Shown here one piece after another: positions 50,440 through 59,711 of a DNA stretch of 64,000 nucleotides. Source of the DNA: Rikenellaceae bacterium (GTDB taxonomy: Bacteria > Bacteroidota > Bacteroidia > Bacteroidales > Rikenellaceae). A program made the position numbers and the translations under genes. Under the pieces are notes generated by a model. The model was given only the letters and a program-made list of their open reading frames with translations. It searched no databases and was not told where the DNA came from. Numbering within the stretch: position 1 is the stretch's first letter; every line of letters begins with the position of its first letter. The stretch spans positions 1-64,000 of the forward strand of contig SUZP01000002.1 in assembly GCA_015059865.1 (NCBI GenBank), given 5' to 3'.

Positions 50440-52464
50440 TTAGCTAATCTTCTGAGTCTGCCAATCTGCTGGCGTCTCATTGAATGTACCCTTACCCTCA
50501 ATCTTCTTAGCCTTGAATTTGAGGTCGATAAACTCTATATCGCCCCCCTTCGAGACCTTCAATAGAATTGACTCGTTAGGCTTGAACTCCAAGCGTACCG
50601 ACTTTGCACCCTTCGCTGTGTTGATAACAACATCGCGAACAGAGCCTTTATCCTCGAATGCCTGACAATAGCGGAGAGGATAGTGCATCTTACAAGCCGC
50701 AGGATTTGCAAAGAAGATATACTTATCGCCCTCCTCCTCACGACACCAGAACTCAGGGAGGTCATTACCCTCTACAAGGCGAGGTATCGATTTGAGAAGA
50801 GGCTCAGGCCTATCCGTAACATTCGACAAAGCCATAAGCTCCTGCACCATCTCATTGTACTCATCAGACTTTCGATATCCGGGCTGCAATGGATCGCGTA
50901 CAACAACCATAGGCAAGCCCGCCTTGGCGTGTTTCAACACATAGCGCAACGACGCAATATCGAGATACTTAACATCGATAACCAGTGCCGAGAAGGTCAT
51001 ATTGTTGTATACCAAGCGACCATTCTGCACCTGTGCTTTGCTCAACACTTCACGATTAATCCACAATGGCTGGTAGCCTTCGAGATACTTTGGTGCCCAG
51101 ATATAGCGCAACTGATGACGCCCCTGCGTTCCCGGAACACGCTGCCACTGTGGGCGTTTCTTCGGATAGCCCAAAACTTGATGATTATCCTCAATAGGCA
51201 GATAAAGCGCAACATCCGAGTAGGTGCGACCTCGACGCATATAGCTCGACACGAGTGTCATATACTCATTAAAATCCTTCAACTGGTCGATAAAGTAGGC
51301 TGTCGGCGCAAGATGTACGCTTGCGTAGAAGTGCTGGAAGGTCGAGCCAACCTCATTGTAAGGCATACCATGCCATACAATCTGATTTGTTCCATTTGCC
51401 AACAGAGCATCGGCTATCAGTCGCATATCGGCAACTTGTTCGAGTCCCATATACGGGCCACGCCCCTCCAAGCGAGGGCGGAAACCATATAGACAGGTAA
51501 AAGTCTCTGCCGAGACAACATTCTTATTGCTGAGCGCAGCAGCCGAAGCAGCAATACGACTAAACTTTGGCTCGTAGAGCAACGCCTCAGTCTCCGGAAC
51601 ATCCACAACCATATAAGCCGACAAGAGGTCGGTAGGTGCTCCGTTGCACTGCGAACGAGTGATGGCATTCACCTTGTGCGCATGGTCGGTAAATGGCTTG
51701 TAGAATTGCGATATAACCAACTCGCTGAGCAACTCAGTGTAGTCGTAGAAGATACCCTCGTTACCACGCTTGTAGAGCTCCTTCATAAATGGCTCAACGC
51801 GATAACCATACTTTTTGTAGAATTTATCACCAAAGCCCTTTGTCCACAAGTTGCGAGGATAAATCTCCCACGAATCGACAAAGAGAGCCGAAGTCGAGCC
51901 TTCGTAAGCGGGCTTCAACCCCTTATCCATATGCTTGGCATACCACTTAAAGGCCTTCTTGTTCAAGTGGTCGAGAACTCGCGCACGGCGCTTGCTCCAA
52001 CCACCGCCCTTATTTGCAGGCGAGCCCTCCTGTCCAAACTTCTGAACACCGAACTTTTCGGGCAGGTCGGGGTCCTTAAATGGCCATCCTGAGCCATAGG
52101 TATAGTCGCAACCGAGTCCTAACGAGTCGGCGCAGTGCTTGGCGTATGCCACAACCTCTGTCCACTCTGGCGAGAGCCAATCGGGATAGTTTGGAGTAGC
52201 TTCGCGTGCGGCTGCGCGTGCAGCCTTACTTCGTGGGTTCATCCACGCAATCTCCACGCCTCCGAGCCCCATCTCCTTCGCCCAAATCAACTGGTCGCGG
52301 ATATCCTTCTTCTTGATATCATCGCGAAACCACCACCAACGAGTGTATGGTTTACACGAAGCATAAGGCTCAACCTTTTGCTCGGCCTTTGCCCTACCCT
52401 TACCAGCGTACGATACGCCGGTAAGGGTTAGAAGCATAAGTATTGCGAATATTATCTTTCTCAT
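50440..52464 (-). CDS. Exported GH106-like glycoside hydrolase
   Basis: A 674-residue protein with signal peptide MRKIIFAILMLLTLTGVSYA. The segment TRWWWFRDDIKKKDIRDQL, the GLGGVEIAWM block and the DSLGLGCDYTYGSGWPF block resemble the TIM barrel of GH106 alpha-L-rhamnosidases. A beta-rich C-terminal part begins at about 560. The assignment rests on motif resemblance only; a related glycosidase family is possible. Its ATG overlaps the stop of the upstream hydrolase gene by one base, so translation is coupled. Confidence 0.65.
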   Translation of the reverse strand: MRKIIFAILMLLTLTGVSYAGKGRAKAEQKVEPYASCKPYTRWWWFRDDIKKKDIRDQLIWAKEMGLGGVEIAWMNPRSKAARAAAREATPNYPDWLSPEWTEVVAYAKHCADSLGLGCDYTYGSGWPFKDPDLPEKFGVQKFGQEGSPANKGGGWSKRRARVLDHLNKKAFKWYAKHMDKGLKPAYEGSTSALFVDSWEIYPRNLWTKGFGDKFYKKYGYRVEPFMKELYKRGNEGIFYDYTELLSELVISQFYKPFTDHAHKVNAITRSQCNGAPTDLLSAYMVVDVPETEALLYEPKFSRIAASAAALSNKNVVSAETFTCLYGFRPRLEGRGPYMGLEQVADMRLIADALLANGTNQIVWHGMPYNEVGSTFQHFYASVHLAPTAYFIDQLKDFNEYMTLVSSYMRRGRTYSDVALYLPIEDNHQVLGYPKKRPQWQRVPGTQGRHQLRYIWAPKYLEGYQPLWINREVLSKAQVQNGRLVYNNMTFSALVIDVKYLDIASLRYVLKHAKAGLPMVVVRDPLQPGYRKSDEYNEMVQELMALSNVTDRPEPLLKSIPRLVEGNDLPEFWCREEEGDKYIFFANPAACKMHYPLRYCQAFEDKGSVRDVVINTAKGAKSVRLEFKPNESILLKVSKGGDIEFIDLKFKAKKIEGKGTFNETPADWQTQKIS

Positions 52465-53594
52465 TATTGCGCAGAGTAACGATTAATAACCTTGCGGACC
52501 TTCTTCTCGTGTTTGTTATACATCTTGTCAAGACGGGCATTGAACTTCTTTATATTCTCAGGCATAGCCTTTGGCATCTCGACAACTGGCTGCTTAACCT
52601 TCAATACTGCGCTCGCAACCTCCTTGTTCAACTGATACTTCTTCTTGCCGAGCTTTTTGTAAGCTACACCTTGGAAATCGTTGCCGAGAACGCGCATCTT
52701 CTCGCCATTCAAGCACTTAGGAATCTCCTTACCAGCATTAACATATACAGGCAATGCAAGACCCGGTACAGGGTGACCATTTACAACGAGCATACGAGGA
52801 TTCTTACCATCGCAAACCATTGCTATTGCCGACACCGAAGTAGCGCGCGCTACCGAGTGGTTGCTACATACATAGGTCTTCTCCGAAGCGAGGATGTTGC
52901 CATACTTCACACTGTTGTACGAACGCGAGTAGGCCATAAAATCCTGTGGTGAGAAGTTACCGTTGTGAGCCTTCATCTGTCTCTTCACAACATTGTAACG
53001 GCGTACGCTTGCGCCCTTCTTGCCAGTAGCTGCGTGCGAGAAGTTCGCGCGGATATCGTAACCCTCGCTCATATCATTAACATTGTAACGCTTGTAGCCC
53101 AAGTCCCAAACCTCGAAGTAGGCAACTGCTCCCGTAGCATCACCTACACCGTAGTTAGTATTAAAACCATTCTTACGCTTGGTGTTTTTGAGCAGCTCCT
53201 CGAACTCATCTACCGTAGCACACTTTTTGAGCGCCTGCGACATCAACGAAGCGAAGCCTCCTGTCTTTGTAAGCTGTACAGCATCGTACTCCTCCTGAGT
53301 TGCCTTTGGCAAATCGTGTGTTGCTGTATTGAAGATTCCAAAAGCCTTCTCGTTGATACCAGCAAGAACACTTTTGTTCCAAGCCTTGGTGTTTGGAACG
53401 ATTGCAGTATAGGCATATCCGCTACTTGTAACATACTCTACGCGAGTATTGCACTTTGCACCAGAATCGCGATGTTTCCACAAGATTGGCGCACCTTCAC
53501 TCGAACGCTGTGCTGTAACAATTGCCGATGTGCAAGCCAGCGCTTGACCATAGAGAGCAAGACCAGCCAAGATTACAAGAAATAATTTTTTCAT
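52464..53594 (-). CDS. Exported N-terminal-nucleophile hydrolase, C45/choloylglycine hydrolase-like
   Basis: A 376-residue exported protein. The signal peptide ends GQALA and the next residue is Cys21 (CTSAIVTAQR). Signal peptidase cleavage would therefore create an N-terminal Cys nucleophile, as in penicillin acylase, bile-salt hydrolase and C45 families. LWKHRDSG matches the start of that fold, with VLAGINEKAFGIFNTAT and TNYGVGDATGAVAYFEV further along. Linear-amide hydrolysis is inferred; the substrate is unknown. The tail is Lys-rich. It lies between two C1B peptidase genes and a glycosidase gene in one operon. Confidence 0.72.
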   Translation of the reverse strand: MKKLFLVILAGLALYGQALACTSAIVTAQRSSEGAPILWKHRDSGAKCNTRVEYVTSSGYAYTAIVPNTKAWNKSVLAGINEKAFGIFNTATHDLPKATQEEYDAVQLTKTGGFASLMSQALKKCATVDEFEELLKNTKRKNGFNTNYGVGDATGAVAYFEVWDLGYKRYNVNDMSEGYDIRANFSHAATGKKGASVRRYNVVKRQMKAHNGNFSPQDFMAYSRSYNSVKYGNILASEKTYVCSNHSVARATSVSAIAMVCDGKNPRMLVVNGHPVPGLALPVYVNAGKEIPKCLNGEKMRVLGNDFQGVAYKKLGKKKYQLNKEVASAVLKVKQPVVEMPKAMPENIKKFNARLDKMYNKHEKKVRKVINRYSAQ

Positions 53595-53636
53595 AATTTT
53601 TAAGCTTTTAGTAAAATTTTAAATTAAAGTAATCGT

Positions 53637-55016
53637 CTATTTGTTTTTCGCTTTATACTTCTTGATAGGGAGCTTCACTGGCTTCTTATCCAGTATTTTA
53701 AGAATATCCTCAGGGATATACTTGCGCTCGATAACGACATTAAACACATGCTTATCAAACCACTCGTCGGTCATAATAAGATGCCCCTTGTGACCATTGG
53801 TTGCGCCCCAGCTATTCTCGACCATCCACTTGCGAGGCTTACCATCCTTGTCGAGGTCTACCGCCATAAGAGTCATCGCGTGGTTGGAACGGATTTCGCG
53901 AGTAACAATACCGTCGTACTTATCCATCGTCAGCTTAGTGCGGAAGAGCGACTCGTAGTCGAAGTTGTTCAAATCGAGTGAATAGCCCTTCTTCGAGTAG
54001 CCTACACCACACGAGAGGTACATTCCTGTATTGCCCTTGATTGAGGCGATAGCCATCTCCTTGATGCGCTCCATAGGCAGATTGATAAACTGCCAGCTGT
54101 CGCCATCGTAGACATGCGTACCAACCTTACCCTTGTAGTACTTGCCATACTCGTAGGTTGGGTTGTTCATAAATACCACATAGTTATCTTTGAGGTCCTC
54201 GGCGATGTACTTCTCATAGAAAGATTTAGGGGTATACTTCTCGGTCGAGACAACTTTGCCATTTCTGTTGCGCCTAGTCCACTCAAACTCGGTTGGAGGG
54301 ACACCCATACACTCAACCAAGATGCGATAGACCTCGGCGAGTTGCTTCTCCTTCAACGCCATAGCCTCCTTACGACTCTTAGCTGCACGCAATTCGAGAC
54401 CGAAGATGCGCAACTTCGTAGTCAATATCGAGCGATACTTCTTGGTGTGCTCACTCTGGTAGGTCTCAGGCATTGCCTCCTTAGGCACAATACCATACTT
54501 CATTATGATATTTGCCGCGCCCTTGAAGTTGCCACCATCGCCAATAGGCGAGCCAAAGAGGCCTCGCACCTTCGAGTCGTAGATAGGAAGGTTGCGCGTG
54601 TCGATAATCTTCTGCAAAAACACATTAGACTTTTCGAGCTGGTCGTGGAACGAGCAGTAGTTCTGCGAAAACTCCATTTCAGGCAGTTTGTACTTATTTA
54701 TCATCTTGGCACGCAGGATATTCAAGCTGGTGAAGAGCCAGCAGCGCCCCGAAGATTTTTGGTTAGTAATACCCTTGGTCTTCACACGATGGGTGAAGTG
54801 GGTATCCATATTTGCCAAATTTTCGCTATTGTAACCCAGCTGAGAGAGAGGTGTTGAGGACAAGGCATTCTTGATAGCGCGCTGCTCAGGAGAGTTTGTG
54901 TAACTCTTGCGCATCTGCTCCAACATACTCTCGCTAATACCGCCATCTTTCGACTGCGCAGTAGCACCGAGTGCCACCACCGCAGCAATAGCGATTAGTA
55001 ATATCTTCTTATTCAT
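53637..55016 (-). CDS. Exported C1B (bleomycin hydrolase/PepC-like) cysteine peptidase, copy 1
   Basis: A papain-fold peptidase of the aminopeptidase C branch, 459 residues with a signal peptide (about 1-20), so it acts outside the cytoplasm. Catalytic Cys92 is in KSSGRCWLF, His in SNHAMTLMAVD and Asn in VENSWG. The C-terminus continues as a Lys-rich tail (KKYKAKNK). It is a close tandem paralogue of the upstream gene and is 42 bp from the Ntn hydrolase gene. Confidence 0.9.
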   Translation of the reverse strand: MNKKILLIAIAAVVALGATAQSKDGGISESMLEQMRKSYTNSPEQRAIKNALSSTPLSQLGYNSENLANMDTHFTHRVKTKGITNQKSSGRCWLFTSLNILRAKMINKYKLPEMEFSQNYCSFHDQLEKSNVFLQKIIDTRNLPIYDSKVRGLFGSPIGDGGNFKGAANIIMKYGIVPKEAMPETYQSEHTKKYRSILTTKLRIFGLELRAAKSRKEAMALKEKQLAEVYRILVECMGVPPTEFEWTRRNRNGKVVSTEKYTPKSFYEKYIAEDLKDNYVVFMNNPTYEYGKYYKGKVGTHVYDGDSWQFINLPMERIKEMAIASIKGNTGMYLSCGVGYSKKGYSLDLNNFDYESLFRTKLTMDKYDGIVTREIRSNHAMTLMAVDLDKDGKPRKWMVENSWGATNGHKGHLIMTDEWFDKHVFNVVIERKYIPEDILKILDKKPVKLPIKKYKAKNK

Positions 55017-55053
55017 AATAATCGTTATTCTTTATTCGGATTGGTCATTCAAA

Positions 55054-56439
55054 CTAATTCTCAGGAGCAAACATAGGGTCCCAAGGTGGAAGTACGATAG
55101 GCTTCTGTTTGAGCATTTCGAGAATATCGCCCGGAACATACTTACGCTCCACAACAAGACGGAACATATACTCGTTGAACCACTCATCGGTCATAATAAC
55201 CTTGCCCTTGAAGCCAGACTTCTGTCCCCAGCTATTCTCGACCATCCACTTGCGAGGTGCGCCATTGGCGTCGAGGTCTACGGCTATAAGTGTCATAGCG
55301 TGAGTCGAGCCACTTGCGTGGGTGAGGATACGCTCGCGCTTATCCATTGGCAACGAGGTGCGGAAGAGCGACTCGTAGTCATAGAGTTTGAGGTCGAGAA
55401 TACCCTTTTCGCGATTGAAGTACTTGCCTACATCGCACGAGAAATACATAGCCGTATTATCCTTAATCGAGGCGATAGCCATCTCCTTGATGCGCTCGAT
55501 AGGGAGGTTCACATAGAGCCAATTTTCGCCATTGTAGACATGGCGGTCATACTCAATTTCGTAGACCTTGCCATACTCGCGCGAAGGGTCGTTCATAACC
55601 ATAATGTAGTTATTTTCGAGGTCCTCACCGATATACTTCTCGTAGAATGATTTTGGAGTATACTTCTCGGTCGAGACCGCCTCGCCCTTGCGGTTGTACA
55701 TTGTCCACTCGAACTCGGTTGGAGGTACGCCTATACACTCAGCCAAGATGCGATAAACTTCGGTCAGCTGCTTAACCTTCAATGCCGAAGCCTCGCTGTC
55801 GCTCTTTGCATTGCGAAGTGCGAGAGCATACTCGCGCAACTTCAACGAGAGAAATCTGCGCATCTCGCGAGTGTTGCTACTCTGATAGGTCTCAGGCATA
55901 GCCTCCTTAGGCACTACGCCATACTTCATAATGAGGTTGGAGACACCTGTGAACTGGCCTCCATCGCCAATAGGGTGAAGAAGCAGCCAATCTACCTTTC
56001 TATCATCGAGAGGAAGGGCGCGCGTGTCGATAATCGCCTGCAAGAAGAGGTTGGACTTTTCGAGCAGGTCGTAGAAAGAGCAGTAGCTCTGCGAAAACTC
56101 GAAACGAGGAAGTTTATGCTCCTCTATCATCTTGGCACGCAATACATTCAAACCGGTGAAGAGCCAGCAACGGCCCGACGACTTCTGGTCGGTAATACCC
56201 TTAGTCTTCACCTTGTCCGAGAAGTGAGTGTCAATCATAGCAAGATTTTCGCCATTTACAGCGAGTGTTGCGATGGAGTTCATTGCAAGAGCATTTCTTA
56301 CCGCCTTCTGCTCAGGCGAGCCCGTATAGCCCTTACGGATTTGCTCTAACATCTTAGCATCAATGCCACCATCTGTTTTTTGCGCAACAGCAATAGATGC
56401 CGAAGCAACAAGGATTGCAATTAATAGTAGTTTTTTCAT
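55054..56439 (-). CDS. Exported C1B cysteine peptidase, copy 2
   Basis: 461 residues from the ATG at 56439 with a signal peptide (about 1-19). It aligns with copy 1 almost end to end without large gaps. Catalytic Cys91 (SSGRCWLF), His (STHAMTLIAVD) and Asn (VENSWG) are present, so both copies should be active. The C-terminus lacks the Lys tail. A near-consensus -7 box TACCTTTA (56479-56486) lies upstream, making this the first gene of the exported-enzyme operon. Confidence 0.9.
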   Translation of the reverse strand: MKKLLLIAILVASASIAVAQKTDGGIDAKMLEQIRKGYTGSPEQKAVRNALAMNSIATLAVNGENLAMIDTHFSDKVKTKGITDQKSSGRCWLFTGLNVLRAKMIEEHKLPRFEFSQSYCSFYDLLEKSNLFLQAIIDTRALPLDDRKVDWLLLHPIGDGGQFTGVSNLIMKYGVVPKEAMPETYQSSNTREMRRFLSLKLREYALALRNAKSDSEASALKVKQLTEVYRILAECIGVPPTEFEWTMYNRKGEAVSTEKYTPKSFYEKYIGEDLENNYIMVMNDPSREYGKVYEIEYDRHVYNGENWLYVNLPIERIKEMAIASIKDNTAMYFSCDVGKYFNREKGILDLKLYDYESLFRTSLPMDKRERILTHASGSTHAMTLIAVDLDANGAPRKWMVENSWGQKSGFKGKVIMTDEWFNEYMFRLVVERKYVPGDILEMLKQKPIVLPPWDPMFAPEN

Positions 56440-56573
56440 ATTGTTTGAATTTTTTATAATAAAATAGCACATTCTAAGTTGTAAAGGTAGAGGTTTTTGC
56501 TCAATTTTCAAAAAAAATTTACCCATATAGATATATTTTTTTCCGTAAAGTTAAATGTTACAAAGAAAATAGA

Positions 56574-56581
56574 TACCTTTG
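56574..56581 (+). promoter_or_regulatory. Promoter of the lipocalin-subtilisin pair (TACCTTTG)
   Basis: A plus-strand TACCTTTG box, 23 bp upstream of the ATG at 56605. Confidence 0.7.
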
Positions 56582-56604
56582 CGACGAGTAAAGATGATTA
56601 TGTT

Positions 56605-57075
56605 ATGAAGAGGAATAGTCTGTTTTTGTTATTCGCCACCCTTGTACTCGCAATTGTAACTTCGTGTACAGATAGGGAGGAGGTCGTATTGCCTCCTCAT
56701 GTAGGTAGCTGGAAATTAGCATCTTATTGTGGTGCGCCAGCCGAAATCGACCTATACATTCAATTTACACAGAGTGGCGATTTTACTATCTTACAGCGCA
56801 CTGGCTCGGTCGGCTACTCCCAATATAGGGGAAAGTATACCGCAGATGAGCAGTCGTACACCATTTCGGGCATCTACAACGATGGTCAAAAGTGGGCGTG
56901 CGACTATATGTACGGCTTTAACAACGACAACGAACTCGTGATGACGACTCTAAACGAGGCGGCTGAGGTGTCGGTCTACAAACCTGCGCAAATGCCAACA
57001 GTTGGCATCACAAATAGCGTTTGCAATGTCGAGCTCACCGATGCCGAAGTTACAGAGATAAAGAGACCTTTATAG
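56605..57075 (+). CDS. Lipocalin-like lipoprotein
   Basis: A 156-residue lipoprotein from the ATG at 56605, with a lipobox ending in VTSC. HVGSWKLASYCG, the alternating strands FTQSGDFTILQRTG and GKYTADEQSYTISGIYNDG fit the lipocalin-like beta-barrel domains common in Bacteroidota. The ligand is unknown. It lies 12 bp upstream of the S8 peptidase gene and is co-transcribed with it; an accessory or inhibitor role for that peptidase is only a guess. Confidence 0.7.
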   Translation: MKRNSLFLLFATLVLAIVTSCTDREEVVLPPHVGSWKLASYCGAPAEIDLYIQFTQSGDFTILQRTGSVGYSQYRGKYTADEQSYTISGIYNDGQKWACDYMYGFNNDNELVMTTLNEAAEVSVYKPAQMPTVGITNSVCNVELTDAEVTEIKRPL

Positions 57076-57087
57076 TAGAAGAAGAGG

Positions 57088-59127
57088 ATGAAAAAAGTAG
57101 TATATTCATTATTTGCAATATTAGCATTAGCCGCTTGTACGGCCGACTTTGATAGCAAAAGCAAGGTCGTAAACATCAACACTTCGGACAAAATCATCAA
57201 CACTCCGACCGACTGCATCGAGGGCTCTATCTTGGTGCGCTTCAACCCCTCGGCCGAGAGCCGTTTGGCGAAGTGTGCAACGCGCAGTGGTGCCACTCGC
57301 ACAGGCGTAGAGGGTGTAGATAGATTGCTCGACAAGGTAAATGGCTATGCCGTAGAGCCTGTATTCGTTGTTACAGAGAAGAATCGCGACAAAGTATATG
57401 CGCAGGGCCTGCACCTTTGGTATGCGCTTCACTTCGACAAGCAGACAGACCTCGACTCTCTCGCCAGAGAGTTGTCGGAGGTGGCCGAAGTTAAGTATGT
57501 GGAGTTTGAGCGCAAGGTGTGCCGTATTGGCACTCCTAAGCCCCTGAGCGCAAATATGCCGACAATTTTGGCATCCGCGCCATCAAGCAGCAACATTCCT
57601 TTCAACGACGCGCATCGTGAGTTCCAGTGGTCGCTCAACAATTTGGGCAGCAACTCGCAGGTGCGTGATGGTGGATATGTAAACAACCTCCCAAAGGTTG
57701 TGGCAGGTGCCGATATCAATGTTGTGCCTGCGTGGAGATTGTGCAAGGGCAACCCTTCTATTATTGTCGCCGTCTTAGACGAGGGTGTGATGTATACGCA
57801 CGAAGATTTGACCGATAATATCTGGGTAAATCAGGCCGAGAAGTATGGCAGATACGGCGTTGATGACGACAACAACGGCTATGCTGACGATATATACGGC
57901 TACAACTTTGCACTGCCAACACCTAATGGAGATATCTGCTGGGACCTCAAAAATGACTCAGGACACGGCACCCATGTCGCAGGTATCATCTCTGCCGTAA
58001 ACAACAATGGCAAGGGAATCTGTGGCATCGCCGGAGGTAGCGGCAATAAGGATGGTGTCAAGATTATGAGTATACAGATTTTCTACGGCAACAGCGGTGC
58101 TTCCACAGCGAATATAGCCAAGGGAATGCAGTATGCCGCAGACAATGGTGCTCACATTATGCAGTGCAGTTGGGGCTACGCCAACAAAGACGCCACCAAC
58201 GATATTATGTATAAGAACAGATGCGGAGCCGAAGTTGATGCTATAAACTACTTCATAGCAAATGGTGGCACAGAGAGTGGCCCAATAGATGGAGGCGTGG
58301 TTATCTTTGCAGCTGGAAACGAGGGCTTTGGTCTACCTTGCTACCCTGCTGCCTACGAACCTTGTATCGCTGTGGCATCGTTCAATCCTGCATTGCGACC
58401 TGCATACTACACCGACTACGGCAACGGTACCGACATTATAGCTCCGGGCGGAGAGACACTCTACACCAATGGCGCAATACTCTCGACTCTGCCTCAGGAT
58501 TTTGATGACCCGTCCGTGCCAAACTACGGAATGATGCAAGGAACATCGCAGGCCTGTCCACATGTATCGGGTATTGCGGCACTCGCTCTCTCGTATGCAC
58601 AGCAATTGGGCAAACGATTTTCGGCTAAGGAGTTCCGTTCGATGATACTCTCAGCCACAAATAACATAGACCCATACCTAACAGGCGGTATCTCAGGGCG
58701 ACTATCGGATGGTTCAATATTCACTATGGATTACCCCTCTTTTAGCGGTAAGCTTGGTGCTGGTTATATCGATGCCTACAAACTGCTGTTGCAGGTCGAT
58801 GGCACCCCTTACGCGATGGTAAAGCAGGGCGTTGATTGCGAAATAGACCTCTCGCTCTACTTTGGTGATGGCCTCCACCATTCGGAGTTCTCGAAGGTCG
58901 TGGTCTCCGACGAGGATAAGGAGAATATTGGATTGGGCGACTGTATATACAATGCAGGTAAGCTCACCATAAACTGCTCCAAGATTGGAGTTGCAAAGAT
59001 AACGGTGACAATGCTTGTTGGTGGTGGCTCCTACTCCAATAGTGCAAATCCATTCCCTACCGAGGTAAGCAAGAGCTTTGTGGTAATCTCGAAGAGCTCA
59101 ACAGCAGCAAACAACGGATGGTTGTAG
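57088..59127 (+). CDS. S8 (subtilisin-like) peptidase lipoprotein
   Basis: 679 residues with a lipobox (ILALAAC, Cys17). An N-terminal pro-region of inhibitor-I9 type covers about 45-150. The catalytic domain (about 200-570) has Asp231 in VAVLDEG, His293 in GHGTHVAG and Ser487 in GTSQACPHVSG, all intact. A beta-rich C-terminal domain follows (about 580-675). It should be a surface or periplasmic membrane-anchored protease. Similar lipoproteins are common in gut Bacteroidales. Confidence 0.92.
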   Translation: MKKVVYSLFAILALAACTADFDSKSKVVNINTSDKIINTPTDCIEGSILVRFNPSAESRLAKCATRSGATRTGVEGVDRLLDKVNGYAVEPVFVVTEKNRDKVYAQGLHLWYALHFDKQTDLDSLARELSEVAEVKYVEFERKVCRIGTPKPLSANMPTILASAPSSSNIPFNDAHREFQWSLNNLGSNSQVRDGGYVNNLPKVVAGADINVVPAWRLCKGNPSIIVAVLDEGVMYTHEDLTDNIWVNQAEKYGRYGVDDDNNGYADDIYGYNFALPTPNGDICWDLKNDSGHGTHVAGIISAVNNNGKGICGIAGGSGNKDGVKIMSIQIFYGNSGASTANIAKGMQYAADNGAHIMQCSWGYANKDATNDIMYKNRCGAEVDAINYFIANGGTESGPIDGGVVIFAAGNEGFGLPCYPAAYEPCIAVASFNPALRPAYYTDYGNGTDIIAPGGETLYTNGAILSTLPQDFDDPSVPNYGMMQGTSQACPHVSGIAALALSYAQQLGKRFSAKEFRSMILSATNNIDPYLTGGISGRLSDGSIFTMDYPSFSGKLGAGYIDAYKLLLQVDGTPYAMVKQGVDCEIDLSLYFGDGLHHSEFSKVVVSDEDKENIGLGDCIYNAGKLTINCSKIGVAKITVTMLVGGGSYSNSANPFPTEVSKSFVVISKSSTAANNGWL

Positions 59128-59293
59128 CAACAAAAAATAGCTATTTCGGGAGTATTGAGATTTGACTATTGTTTCTTAGTTAAAAGGTGTATAAATCCGT
59201 AAATAGTTGCTATTTTTGATGCGGTTGTCGTGAAAAACGGCCATAAAAGATTGATTTTTTTTGAAAAGGTTTTGTATTTTTCAAAAAAGGTTA

Positions 59294-59301
59294 TACCTTT
59301 G
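59294..59301 (+). promoter_or_regulatory. Promoter of rpmH (TACCTTTG)
   Basis: TACCTTTG lies 71 bp upstream of the rpmH ATG, in a T-rich context. The gap 59128-59293 otherwise holds only an imperfect inverted repeat (59133-59146 with 59200-59216). Confidence 0.75.
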
Positions 59302-59372
59302 CACCTCGCATAGGGCATCTATGTGCATATAAGAATACGAATAGAGAGTAAAACAATAAAAATTATACGATT

Positions 59373-59540
59373 ATGGCAATGAAAAGAACTTACCAGCCAT
59401 CGCGCCGCAAGCGCATCAACAAGCACGGTTTCCGCGCTCGTATGGCTACTGCGAATGGCCGCAAGGTGTTGGCTGCTCGCCGCGCAAAGGGTCGCAAGAA
59501 GTTGACTGTTTCTGACGAGGCAACTTTCAAGTACAACTAA
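59373..59540 (+). CDS. rpmH: 50S ribosomal protein L34
   Basis: A 55-residue basic protein reading [20 protein letters not shown] at its start, the unmistakable L34 sequence. It continues with [20 protein letters not shown]. The second ATG (59379) is the start used by most family members, giving 53 residues; either is possible. It has its own promoter and a terminator directly after. Confidence 0.97.
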   Translation: MAMKRTYQPSRRKRINKHGFRARMATANGRKVLAARRAKGRKKLTVSDEATFKYN

Positions 59541-59567
59541 TCAGAAATTTCAAGTATGATTAAATAT

Positions 59568-59600
59568 AAAGGATTGCTCATTGCAGTCCTTTATGTTTTT
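59568..59600 (+). terminator. Terminator of rpmH
   Basis: A ten-base-pair stem, AAAGGATTGC with GCAGTCCTTT, around a 5-base loop, followed by ATGTTTTTATAA. It starts 27 bp after the rpmH stop. Confidence 0.75.
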
Positions 59601-59644
59601 ATAAAAAATTCGATTGTTGATTGACTATTATCAATTTGATTTAC

Positions 59645-59652
59645 TATCTTTG
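59645..59652 (+). promoter_or_regulatory. Promoter of pheS (TATCTTTG)
   Basis: A perfect -7 box, 60 bp upstream of pheS. A small CCTTAT/ATAAGG hairpin lies in the leader. No Phe-rich leader peptide is visible here, unlike the pheA operon. Confidence 0.7.
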
Positions 59653-59711
59653 TAGCGTAGAAGCCTTATAATAATAAGGTGATTTGAGAACAAATACATA
59701 CATAAAACTCT

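Noticed and set aside
59133..59216. Inverted repeat between the S8 peptidase gene and rpmH
   Set aside because: The arms (AAAAATAGCTATTT and AAATAGTTGCTATTTTT) differ by a 3-base insertion and are separated by over 50 bases in A/T-rich DNA; chance similarity is likely.
59653..59711. Possible second Phe attenuator upstream of pheS
   Set aside because: Checked because pheS is a common attenuation target. The leader has only a small CCTTAT/ATAAGG hairpin, no T run and no Phe-rich ORF.
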